Shown piece after piece: positions 17,348 through 25,959 of a DNA stretch of 64,000 nt. The translations under genes and the position numbers were made by a program. Origin of the DNA: an uncultured Rhizobiaceae bacterium (GTDB lineage: Bacteria; Pseudomonadota; Alphaproteobacteria; Rhizobiales; Rhizobiaceae); assembly GCA_951813045.1 (NCBI GenBank), contig CATOTF010000002.1:2790001-2854000 (forward strand). The letters are read 5' to 3'. Under the pieces are notes generated by a model. That model saw only the letters and a program-made list of their open reading frames with translations, did not search any database and had not been told where the DNA came from. Numbering within the stretch: the stretch's first letter is position 1; each line of letters starts with the position of its first letter.

Positions 17348-18880
17348 ATGACTGATATTCTTGAACAACTTGAAACCCGCCGCAATGAGGCCCGCATGGG
17401 CGGTGGCGAGCGGCGCATTGCCGCCCAGCATTCCAAAGGCAAATTGACAGCACGTGAGCGGCTTGATGTTTTGCTGGATGAGGGCAGTTTTGAAGAATAC
17501 GACATGTTCGTCACCCACCGTTGCACCGATTTTGGCATGGAAAAGACCAAAATTCCGGGCGACGGGGTTGTGGCCGGATGGGGCACGATCAACGGTCGCC
17601 TTGTCTATGTCTATGCGCAGGATTTCACTGTTCTGGGTGGATCACTTTCAGAGACCCACGCCGCGAAAATCTGCAAGATCATGGATATGGCGATGAAAAA
17701 CGGCGCGCCCGTTATCGGGCTGAATGATTCCGGCGGCGCACGCATTCAGGAAGGGGTCGCGTCGCTCGGCGGTTATGCCGACGTGTTCCAGAAAAACGTA
17801 TTGGCCTCCGGCGTCGTACCGCAGATTTCCGTCATCATGGGACCGTGCGCCGGCGGTGCCGTTTACTCCCCCGCCATGACCGATTTCATCTTTATGGTGC
17901 GCGATACGTCCTACATGTTCGTCACCGGGCCGGACGTGGTGAAGACCGTCACCAATGAAATCGTCACCGCGGAAGAATTGGGGGGCGCGAAAACCCACAC
18001 GTCAAAATCCTCCGTCGCCGACGGGGCATTTGACAACGATGTGGACACGCTCCGACAAATGCGCCGTTTCTACGATTTCCTGCCGCTCAACAACCGGGAA
18101 AAACCACCCGTGCGCCCTTTCTTTGACGACCCGAACCGAGAGGAAACCAGCCTCAATACTTTGATCCCTGATAATCCCAACCAGCCCTATGACATGCATG
18201 AACTGGTGCACAAACTGGCGGATGAAGGGGATTTCTTTGAAATTCAGGCGGATTACGCCAAGAACATCCTAACCGGCTTTATTCGCATGGAAGGGCAGAC
18301 CGTTGGCGTGGTCGCCAACCAGCCGCTGGTTCTGGCCGGTGTTCTCGACATTAATTCCAGCCGCAAGGCCGCCCGTTTTGTGCGCTTCTGCGATGCGTTT
18401 TCAATTCCCATTTTAACCTTGGTAGACGTGCCCGGTTTCCTTCCCGGCACAAGTCAGGAATATGGCGGCGTTATCAAACACGGGGCAAAGTTGCTTTACG
18501 CCTATGGCGAGGCGACCGTCCCGAAAGTCACCCTGATCACCCGCAAAGCCTATGGCGGGGCTTATGACGTGATGGCCTCAAAACACCTGCGCGGTGACGT
18601 GAACTACGCATGGCCCACCGCGGAAATCGCCGTCATGGGCGCAAAAGGCGCGGTGGAAATCCTTTACCGCTCCGACCTCGGCGACGCGGAAAAAATCGCC
18701 GCCCACACCAAAGAATACGAAACCCGCTTCGCCAACCCCTTCGTCGCCGCCGAAAAAGGCTTCATAGACGACGTAGTCCACCCCAGCCAAACCAGAAAAC
18801 GCCTGTGCCGGGCATTTGCAATGTTGAGAGGAAAAGTGCTGGAGAACCCGTGGAAGAAACACGATAATTTGCCGTTGTGA
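17348..18880 (+). CDS. pccB: propionyl-CoA carboxylase, beta (carboxyltransferase) subunit
   Basis: The protein has 510 aa, full length for PccB. The start has a GGAGG sequence. Landmarks are [98 protein letters not shown], and late [28 protein letters not shown]. It transfers CO2 from carboxybiotin to propionyl-CoA to give (S)-methylmalonyl-CoA. The partner pccA is 3.4 kb downstream on the same strand and the mutase is 9 kb downstream. Short acyl-CoA carboxylases are hard to separate by eye, but context with the mutase supports propionyl-CoA. Confidence 0.95.
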   Translation: MTDILEQLETRRNEARMGGGERRIAAQHSKGKLTARERLDVLLDEGSFEEYDMFVTHRCTDFGMEKTKIPGDGVVAGWGTINGRLVYVYAQDFTVLGGSLSETHAAKICKIMDMAMKNGAPVIGLNDSGGARIQEGVASLGGYADVFQKNVLASGVVPQISVIMGPCAGGAVYSPAMTDFIFMVRDTSYMFVTGPDVVKTVTNEIVTAEELGGAKTHTSKSSVADGAFDNDVDTLRQMRRFYDFLPLNNREKPPVRPFFDDPNREETSLNTLIPDNPNQPYDMHELVHKLADEGDFFEIQADYAKNILTGFIRMEGQTVGVVANQPLVLAGVLDINSSRKAARFVRFCDAFSIPILTLVDVPGFLPGTSQEYGGVIKHGAKLLYAYGEATVPKVTLITRKAYGGAYDVMASKHLRGDVNYAWPTAEIAVMGAKGAVEILYRSDLGDAEKIAAHTKEYETRFANPFVAAEKGFIDDVVHPSQTRKRLCRAFAMLRGKVLENPWKKHDNLPL

Positions 18881-18940
18881 GGGAGGGAACATTAGACGAG
18901 ACTGAAATTGACACTCAGATTTGGCGAAACGATTGATTAC

Positions 18941-20280
18941 TTAGCGATAGGGCCAATCGTGGAGTTTCATTCTATTTAAGAATTGCCGAAACGAATGCCC
19001 AAACGCCAAATCAGTTCGATCGTGTGGAAACCAATCTACAAAACCATCTTGATACAATTCCGATTCTAACCGTTTAGCATCTTCCAGCTTCCCGTCTTTT
19101 TTTAGTTGTCGGATATCGCGAATTTTACTTTCAAATTTCCGGCGATCAAACTCCAAACTATGATGCAATATTGTGTCTTTTGAACCGAAGACCAGGTTCA
19201 TTTTGTCAGGCTCACCAAGATAATTTACTGCGCTAATATCAGCTGCAGCTACCGAAATACCTTTTATCTTTGCCATAGTTAGAGAATCGCTCATCGCGCC
19301 TGCATGCAATTTAGGTTTATTAATTATTGCATGGTCAAAAAGCGTGCCTCTCAGCTCAGCGTCGTGAAAATCTGAGTGATTTAGGAGTGCACCAAAAAAC
19401 TGCGTTGCACTTAGATTCGCCCCATCAAACATTGCAGCTTCTAATCGACATCTGTGGAACATCGCAGCACTAAAGTCACCATTTCTGAAATTAGCACCGG
19501 AAAGTTCAGTACCCTTCAAGTCTAATCGAAACTGCCTTGCCCACTCTACCGCCACCTGTTCTTTTGATCTTCTACCCAAAACAGTGACGACGGTTTGAAT
19601 ATCAGTTCGAGGAACTGATCGGGTAGTTAAAGTGACACTAGGAATCAAATCACTGACGGAAGCATTCTCGCGAACATAGGCGCAAAGTATTTCCATTATT
19701 TGGATGTGATCACGCCCGCTATCTTGAGCATCCTTTCCAACGCGTAAATTGCACCAATTCTAACTTCCAAATTTGGTGAAGTTTTTTCAACCACTTCCCT
19801 ATCGATTAATGGCTTGCCATCTGGTCGTAGTGCAGGCACCGGGTCATCATTCTCGTCTCTTTTCCAATTTCCATCGGCTCTTTGGTATCGCGGCGTTTCA
19901 ATTACTTCACGCACCAACTTCACGCTACCCAGCCCTTCAACTACCTTGTTTATTCGATCTGTAATTTGGCTTTGTTCGGCTACATTTACTTGTTTTTGCG
20001 CGACAATTGACCGCCACACTAAAAATGGAGCACCAAACGTCGCGATCAAAACGAGCCCCAAGTTACGAATGGCAGTTGCGCTGACATCGCCGGAATACGG
20101 TCCAACACCGACTACCGCACCGAGAAGAACGAATACCCCGACTATGCTAAATGCTACGATAGCTAAAAGTATCAATAATGCGATTGAACTAACAAAAGCC
20201 CCTAGAGATTGAAATCTCGAGAAATCCAGCTCCTTCTTTATATGGAGCCAGTCCAACAGGTCAGGTTTTTTACTTTTCAA
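18941..20280 (-). pseudogene. membrane-anchored pentapeptide-repeat protein, one-base frameshift
   Basis: The first part (20280 to about 19730) has two membrane helices (LGAFVSSIALLILLAIVAFS and LGLVLIATFGAPFLVW), then SQITDRINKVVEGLG and EVRIGAIYALERM. After a frame change the second part reads AQDSGRDHIQIMEILCAYVREN and continues to 18941, with pentapeptide-like repeats (GANFRNGDFSAAMF, GANLSATQF, HDAELRGTLFD). Adding one base in 19728-19731 gives one protein of about 446 aa with the usual ALERIAQDS..RDHIQIMEILC junction. As written, two proteins (194 and 251 aa) could be made, the second starting at ATG 19696, which overlaps the first stop. Function of the intact family is unknown. Confidence 0.85.
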
Positions 20281-20419
20281 AAAATATTCCTAACGTTCAT
20301 TCGCATTGAGAATTCTAGAAAAGCTCAATAAACATAAATTGTATCATAACTTCGTTCCTTTTATTATTTATACACTGTAACAATATCTCTATTCACGTGC
20401 GGTCAGGAATTACATCAAT

Positions 20420-21058
20420 ATGTCTCACGAGAATTATGCTCCAGAACTCACCGACGCCTACGCCCTTCAAACACCGCAGGATAACGTCGATCTCTATTCC
20501 CGTTGGTCGTCTACTTACGACAGTGGATTTGCGCAGGAGATGGATTATCAATTACCAGCTAATGTGGCGGCGATATTTCTGGAAATGAGCGAAGGTGCAG
20601 CGCCGATTCTGGACGTCGGGGCCGGAACAGGCTTGCTTGTTGAACGCATGGATCGGGCATTTGCGGGTGATATTGATGCGCTCGATATTTCCGCTGAAAT
20701 GCTGGCGGTAGCGGCGGAAAAATCACTTTATCGCAAAACGATTGTGGGTGATCTGACCCGAACCCTGCCGATTGAGAACAACACCTATAAGGCGGCCATC
20801 AGTTCTGGCACATTTACCCACGGCCATGTGGGGCCTGACGGGTTGGACGAATTGATGCGCATTGCCGCCCCCGGTGCTTTGTTCGTGCTGTCCGTCAACG
20901 CCAAGCATTACAAAGAAAGGGGCTTTGAAGAAAAGTTCAGATCACTTGCTCCTCAAATCGAGAATTTCACCATCCGCCCCGTGCGCAATTATGGCGACAG
21001 GGCGGATGGTGAACATCGCCTCGACATGGGCAATGTTGTAACGTTCAAAAAACGTTAG
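20420..21058 (+). CDS. class I SAM-dependent methyltransferase
   Basis: The protein has 212 aa. Motif I is APILDVGAGTGLLVERM and motif II IDALDISAEMLAVA. IVGDLTRTLPIENNTYKAAISSGTFTHGHVG is the acidic-loop/post-I region. It resembles WBSCR27-like methyltransferases. The substrate cannot be deduced. It is divergent from the pentapeptide gene across a 139-bp AT-rich gap and starts a run of small plus-strand genes that lies between pccB and pccA. Confidence 0.88.
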   Translation: MSHENYAPELTDAYALQTPQDNVDLYSRWSSTYDSGFAQEMDYQLPANVAAIFLEMSEGAAPILDVGAGTGLLVERMDRAFAGDIDALDISAEMLAVAAEKSLYRKTIVGDLTRTLPIENNTYKAAISSGTFTHGHVGPDGLDELMRIAAPGALFVLSVNAKHYKERGFEEKFRSLAPQIENFTIRPVRNYGDRADGEHRLDMGNVVTFKKR

Positions 21059-21111
21059 CGCTTTCATCTTTCCGCTGGTTCCGCCAACCACCCCCGTGAT
21101 AGATATCCGCC

Positions 21112-21483
21112 ATGCATAAGCACCGTGGTTTTCCCTCCCGCCTGCCGGGTACAGATTTTCAGTTCACCATTCGTCGTGACAATAAAAAGGGTGCGACGAA
21201 GATTGTGGCGCGAGAGCGTTACGCGGACCGCAACCCGAAGGACAAAACGGCCGACCTTAACTTTATGGCCTGCCTCGTGAAGCACTTTGGCGACGAGCCC
21301 TTTGTGCGGGGCAATCTTGATGCCGGGCGTCTGGGCTGGTTGTTCGGCAAAGAGGTTATTGCGGCGCAAGAGCCTTTTGATCCGGCAGATTATGAAGCCA
21401 TGCTGGTGATCAACCGCCCGGTTGCAGAAAAGAGTTTTCCCGAAGCCTTCGACCCGACAAACTGGATGGATAGCGACTACTAA
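21112..21483 (+). CDS. conserved hypothetical protein, 123 aa
   Basis: A soluble protein beginning MHKHRGFPSRLPGTDFQFTI, with RRDNKKGATKIVARERYADRNPKD and a Phe/Asp-rich acidic C-terminus (FPEAFDPTNWMDSDY). I do not recognise a domain. Base composition and spacing fit its neighbours: its stop is 12 nt before the YbjQ-like gene, with AAAGGA between. It is therefore likely expressed with the downstream genes. Confidence 0.65.
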   Translation: MHKHRGFPSRLPGTDFQFTIRRDNKKGATKIVARERYADRNPKDKTADLNFMACLVKHFGDEPFVRGNLDAGRLGWLFGKEVIAAQEPFDPADYEAMLVINRPVAEKSFPEAFDPTNWMDSDY

Positions 21484-21495
21484 AGGACTGAAGCC

Positions 21496-21810
21496 ATGAT
21501 TGTTACCACGACACAGACCGTTCCTAACCAACCGACCCGGGAGATTCTTGGGGTTGTTGCCGGCGAAGCGGTTTTTGGCGCCAATGTCTTCCGCGACATA
21601 TTCGCCAGCGTTCGTGATATAGTTGGAGGACGCTCCGACGGTTATCAAAAAGTATTCCGTGACGGACGCGAGGCCGCCATCGAAGATATGGTAGAGGAAG
21701 CAAGGGTTTTGGGCGCAGATGCTGTCGTGGCAGTCGACATTGATTATGAAACGGTGGGCAAGTCCATGTTGATGGTTTCCGCCAATGGGACCGCAGTAAA
21801 ACTCGGCTAA
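21496..21810 (+). CDS. YbjQ/UPF0145 (DUF74) family protein
   Basis: The protein has 104 aa, the standard length. [47 protein letters not shown], then [26 protein letters not shown] and [13 protein letters not shown] match YbjQ, a pentamer-forming family once called a putative heavy-metal-binding domain. The true role is unknown. AAAGGA stands 8-13 nt before the start. Confidence 0.93.
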   Translation: MIVTTTQTVPNQPTREILGVVAGEAVFGANVFRDIFASVRDIVGGRSDGYQKVFRDGREAAIEDMVEEARVLGADAVVAVDIDYETVGKSMLMVSANGTAVKLG

Positions 21811-21865
21811 CAGGCCTTTAACTCGCCCAGTCTCGATCCCATATTTAGGGGGAAGGAGATGAAAC

Positions 21866-22234
21866 ATGCTGAGTATTTACCTCAAAGAACCAAATATGAT
21901 TGGCATTACGGTTGACGGGAAAATCGACGCTGACGCAATGGAAACGGGGCTCGACGATTATCTGGAATTAACCCGGGACATGGAAGACGGAACCTCTTTT
22001 TACCGCATTTCCAATTTTGAAATGCCGAGCCTTTCAGCCCTTGGTGTCAAGCTCAATAAATTACCCAGGCTTTTCAAATCACTGGGTAAATTGAAAAAAT
22101 GTGCTGTTTTGACAGAGCACGGCTGGATCGCCAAAGCATCCGAAATCGAGGGGGCACTAATGCCGGGGCTTTCAATCAAGGCATTTGCGCCGGATGAAGA
22201 AGATGCCGCCCTTTCCTGGCTCAAATCAGCTTAG
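21866..22234 (+). CDS. SpoIIAA/STAS-like domain protein
   Basis: The protein has 122 aa, with a strong GGAAGGAG before the start. It reads as a single SpoIIAA-like fold of the kind seen in lipid-binding or stress proteins: IGITVDGKIDADAMETGLDDYLEL, then KKCAVLTEHGWIAKASEIEGALMPGLSIKAFAPDEEDAALSWL, the usual C-terminal signature of this group. Function unknown. It lies about 100 bp upstream of pccA. Confidence 0.8.
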   Translation: MLSIYLKEPNMIGITVDGKIDADAMETGLDDYLELTRDMEDGTSFYRISNFEMPSLSALGVKLNKLPRLFKSLGKLKKCAVLTEHGWIAKASEIEGALMPGLSIKAFAPDEEDAALSWLKSA

Positions 22235-22336
22235 AATTTCGGTTTTAAGTGAATATAGAAACTGCAAACTAAAGAGGTACTTGGCGAAACGTATGCGTTT
22301 GCATAATGATGGATATCACACCGGGAGTTGATGTTC

Positions 22337-24349
22337 ATGTTTAAAAAGATTCTGATTGCGAACCGTGGCGAAATCGCCTGCCGGGTGATCAAGACGGCGC
22401 GTAGGATGGGCATTAAAACGGTTGCGGTCTATTCCGACGCGGACCGTAATGCGCTTCATGTGTCGATGGCAGACGAGGCAGTCCATATCGGCCCGCCACC
22501 TGCAGCAGAATCCTACATCGTAATCGACAAAATACTCGACGCCATCAAACAGACAGGCGCAGAGGCCGTGCACCCCGGTTATGGATTCCTGTCGGAAAAC
22601 CCAAAGTTTGCCGAAGCTTTGAAGAATGCCAAAATCGCCTTTATCGGCCCGCCGGTTGGCGCGATTGAAGCCATGGGTGATAAAATCACCTCCAAAAAAC
22701 TGGCGCAGGAAGCCAATGTTTCCACCGTGCCCGGCCATATGGGCCTGATTGAAGACGCGGATGAAGCGGTCAAAATTTCAAACGAAATCGGCTACCCGGT
22801 GATGATCAAGGCATCCGCCGGTGGCGGAGGCAAAGGCATGCGTATCGCTTGGAACGATGACGACGCGCGCGAAGGTTTCCAGTCCTCCAAAAACGAGGCT
22901 GCAAACTCTTTCGGCGACGACCGTATTTTCATTGAGAAATTCGTCACCCAACCGCGCCACATTGAAATTCAGGTACTGGGTGACAGTCACGGCAATTGCA
23001 TCTATCTGGGGGAACGTGAATGTTCTATCCAGCGGCGCAATCAAAAAGTCATCGAAGAAGCCCCCTCCCCGTTTCTCGATGAAGAAACCCGCAAGGCCAT
23101 GGGAGAGCAGTCGGTCGCGCTCGCCAAAGCGGTGGACTATGCTAGCGCCGGAACGGTGGAATTCATCGTTGACGGGGATCGCAATTTCTACTTTCTTGAG
23201 ATGAACACCCGCCTGCAGGTGGAGCATCCGGTAACGGAATTGATCACCGGCATTGATCTCGTCGAACAGATGATCCGCGTGGCCTATGGGGAAAAACTCA
23301 CGATTGCTCAACCCGATATCAAGCTCAACGGCTGGGCGATGGGAAGCCGCCTTTACGCGGAAGACCCTTACCGGAATTTCCTCCCGTCAATTGGCCGCCT
23401 CACCCGTTATCGCCCCCCGGCAGAAGGCCGCAGGGGCAGCACGATCGTGCGTAATGACACCGGTGTTTACGAAGGTGGCGAAATATCCATGTTCTATGAC
23501 CCGATGATCGCAAAGCTTTGCACATGGGGCGAAGACCGAGCTGCGGCCATTGAAGCCATGCGCCATGCGCTTGATAATTTCGAGGTTGACGGTATCGGCC
23601 ACAACCTGCCGTTCCTTTCCGCAGTCATGGACCACGACCGCTTCGTCAGCGGCAATATTACAACTGCCTTTATCGAAGAGGAATATCCCGAAGGTTTCGA
23701 AGGTGTTCAGTCGAGTGTCGACACCAAGCGCAAGCTTGCCGCTTGTGCCGCCGTCATGAATATGATCGCTCAATTGCGCAGGACTCGCATTTCCGGTGCC
23801 ATGACCAACCATAAACGGCGTGTCGGCAAAGATTGGGTTGTCATACTAAAAGACATTGGTGGCTGGACTTCTCACTCTCTCTCTATGAAAGCCAAAGACG
23901 CGGGCGCCAAGATCAAATTTGCCGACGGATCAAAAGTCAAAGTCCTGACGAATTGGCGGCCAGGAAGCCACCTGTTCTGCGGCACAATAGACGGAGAAGC
24001 AGTCGCGATCAAAGTCACGGCAACCGCTGCAGGATATGATCTTCGATATCGGGGCGCTGACCTTTGCGCGCAAATCTTGGCCCCACGTGTTGCTGATCTA
24101 AATGGCCACATGATCGAAAAGGTCGCGCCCGATACATCCAAACAACTACTATGCCCCATGCCGGGCCTTATTGTTTCGATTGCCGTATTGGAGGGAGATG
24201 AGGTTCAGGAAGGTCAGGCCCTCGCCACAGTAGAAGCCATGAAGATGGAAAACATTCTGCGCGCGGAGAAGAAGTCCAAGGTGATAAAAATCAATGCCAC
24301 GGCCGGCGACAGTCTCGCAGTAGACGAGATTATTATGGAGTTTGAATAG
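22337..24349 (+). CDS. pccA: propionyl-CoA carboxylase, alpha (biotin carboxylase + biotin carrier) subunit
   Basis: The protein has 670 aa from ATG 22337, chosen because GGGAG is 9-14 nt upstream; ATG 22331 is possible. The domains are an ATP-grasp biotin carboxylase (FKKILIANRGEIACRVIKTA, GYGFLSENPKFAEAL, KASAGGGGKGMRI, EFIVDGDRNFYFLEMNTRLQVEHPVTE), a linker typical of PccA, and a C-terminal biotinyl domain with VEAMKMENIL, the Lys being the biotin site. It carboxylates its biotin with bicarbonate and ATP for PccB. The 3' end overlaps the convergent DMT exporter gene by 17 bp. Confidence 0.96.
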   Translation: MFKKILIANRGEIACRVIKTARRMGIKTVAVYSDADRNALHVSMADEAVHIGPPPAAESYIVIDKILDAIKQTGAEAVHPGYGFLSENPKFAEALKNAKIAFIGPPVGAIEAMGDKITSKKLAQEANVSTVPGHMGLIEDADEAVKISNEIGYPVMIKASAGGGGKGMRIAWNDDDAREGFQSSKNEAANSFGDDRIFIEKFVTQPRHIEIQVLGDSHGNCIYLGERECSIQRRNQKVIEEAPSPFLDEETRKAMGEQSVALAKAVDYASAGTVEFIVDGDRNFYFLEMNTRLQVEHPVTELITGIDLVEQMIRVAYGEKLTIAQPDIKLNGWAMGSRLYAEDPYRNFLPSIGRLTRYRPPAEGRRGSTIVRNDTGVYEGGEISMFYDPMIAKLCTWGEDRAAAIEAMRHALDNFEVDGIGHNLPFLSAVMDHDRFVSGNITTAFIEEEYPEGFEGVQSSVDTKRKLAACAAVMNMIAQLRRTRISGAMTNHKRRVGKDWVVILKDIGGWTSHSLSMKAKDAGAKIKFADGSKVKVLTNWRPGSHLFCGTIDGEAVAIKVTATAAGYDLRYRGADLCAQILAPRVADLNGHMIEKVAPDTSKQLLCPMPGLIVSIAVLEGDEVQEGQALATVEAMKMENILRAEKKSKVIKINATAGDSLAVDEIIMEFE

Positions 24350-25193
24350 TCAGTTTTGACGCAATAAGCTGGCTCCCAACAACACCGATCATAATGATGG
24401 CACCGCCGATTGCAGTGGTCAGGGCGGGTAGTTCCACAAGGATTATCCACGCCAGAACGATAGCAAATGGTGCTTCCAATGTGCTGAGCAATGCAGCCTC
24501 ACCACCGGGGACACGTTTTACACCTTCCAGCAGAGTCACGGATGCCAGGGCAAAAACCAACCCGAATACCGCCATGAGGACGATGTCGTGCATCTCGTTT
24601 GCGAATGGGTCACCCAGGAAAAACGCTGGTGGTAATAGCAGTACCGATGAAAAAACCGCGGGACCCGCCGCCGGTGTTTTTGGAAAACGCCTGTAGACAA
24701 CCATCATCAGGGACATGGCCACAGTCATCCAAAGCGCCAGCAGGTCACCTTTCAGGTTGATGGTTCCCAGTGAACCACCAACGATAATCAACACGCCACT
24801 AAAGGCCAGAGCGCACCCTATAACGACCATTCGCTGCATCCGTTCACGTAACCACAGCCAGGCCAGCAAGCCCGTCAGGAGCGGGGCAATGGCGTATATA
24901 AGGGAGACATTCGCAACTGTCGAAAGTTTAAAGGCTGGAATAAACGCTGCTGAACCCGATGCACCAAGCGCCGCTGCGAGCCAACCCGACCAACCCATTT
25001 GGGCGAATTCACTATGTATTTTCCCCTGCGCTACGATAAAAGTAGTCGTCAACATTGCTGCAAAAACACCCCGCCAGAAAATGATGTCCCAGGCATCGGC
25101 CTTGATACCTTTGGCAAATAATCCAGCAGAACTGAAAACGAGTGCTGAAAATACCACAAGTGCGACGCCCTGAAATCTGGTCGAATCTGACAT
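24333..25193 (-). CDS. EamA/DMT-family exporter
   Basis: The protein has 286 aa from MSDSTRFQGV; a longer frame lacks a plausible start. Ten hydrophobic helices are arranged as two EamA repeats: LVVFSALVFSSAGLFAKGIKADAWDIIFWRGVFAAM, SLIYAIAPLLTGLLAWLWLRERM, and in the second half LASVTLLEGVKRVPGGEAALLSTLEAPFAIVLAWIIL. The family exports amino acids, nucleobases or other metabolites. Nothing here fixes the substrate. The gene is convergent with pccA. Confidence 0.92.
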   Translation of the reverse strand: MSDSTRFQGVALVVFSALVFSSAGLFAKGIKADAWDIIFWRGVFAAMLTTTFIVAQGKIHSEFAQMGWSGWLAAALGASGSAAFIPAFKLSTVANVSLIYAIAPLLTGLLAWLWLRERMQRMVVIGCALAFSGVLIIVGGSLGTINLKGDLLALWMTVAMSLMMVVYRRFPKTPAAGPAVFSSVLLLPPAFFLGDPFANEMHDIVLMAVFGLVFALASVTLLEGVKRVPGGEAALLSTLEAPFAIVLAWIILVELPALTTAIGGAIIMIGVVGSQLIASKLTIQTP

Positions 25194-25342
25194 GGCCTTG
25201 GCCCAGGTTTTTGATCGAGCCCGAACACTACCACACCCAGCCGTCAATTCGTGTCAGCATCCGTTGGAATCCCACCGCAACACACGATAATTTCACCAAT
25301 TTTTCACTTGGTGAAGCACCGTTCCTCCCGTAATCAGCAGAC

Positions 25343-25948
25343 ATGCTGGGTTTTCTAAAAAACGTCCTGAACTCAATGCCTTTGACCTGGCTCGTGCTGG
25401 CATGGCCATCATGGCCGTTGGTCAAGGAAGTGTTCCTCAACGAGCGGTACTACGCTGAAATCATGTATGATAGCGGGCTGTTGGCAGTTCAGTTTACGGT
25501 GCTGGCACTGGTGATAACGCCATTTATGAATCTTGTGCGCAGTTGGCCAACCGGCGTCCAAATCATGCGATGGATTTTTCGCCGACGCCGGGCCATCGGA
25601 ATTGCCGCTTTTGGATATGGTGCGCTCCACACTTTTTACTATGTCCGTTATACCGGCTCACTTGAGTTAATCATACTCAATCTCGTCGAATGGGACCTGT
25701 TGACCGGATGGATCGCCTTCCTGATCTTTCTTGTTCTTGCGGTCATATCCAACAAAAAAAGCGTCAGGTTTCTCGGCAGAAACTGGAAACCATTACAACG
25801 GGCGGCTTATTTTGCAGCCGGTTTTACAGCGCTCCACTGGTATTTGATCGGGCAGTTCGAGACACTATTGATGCAATGGTTCTTACCGGTGCTTCTACTG
25901 CAATTGTTACGGTTGATACCATCAAAACGAACACAGAATAGCGCCTGA
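25343..25948 (+). CDS. ferric-reductase-like (MsrQ/YedZ-type) heme membrane protein
   Basis: The protein has 201 aa with about six membrane helices. Histidines placed as heme ligands are in AFGYGALHTFYYVRY and FTALHWYLIGQ, as in MsrQ, the heme b subunit that feeds electrons to periplasmic methionine sulfoxide reductase MsrP. No msrP gene is adjacent, so the partner may be elsewhere or different. It is a single gene between two minus-strand genes. Confidence 0.75.
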   Translation: MLGFLKNVLNSMPLTWLVLAWPSWPLVKEVFLNERYYAEIMYDSGLLAVQFTVLALVITPFMNLVRSWPTGVQIMRWIFRRRRAIGIAAFGYGALHTFYYVRYTGSLELIILNLVEWDLLTGWIAFLIFLVLAVISNKKSVRFLGRNWKPLQRAAYFAAGFTALHWYLIGQFETLLMQWFLPVLLLQLLRLIPSKRTQNSA

Positions 25949-25959
25949 CAACAGCGCTT

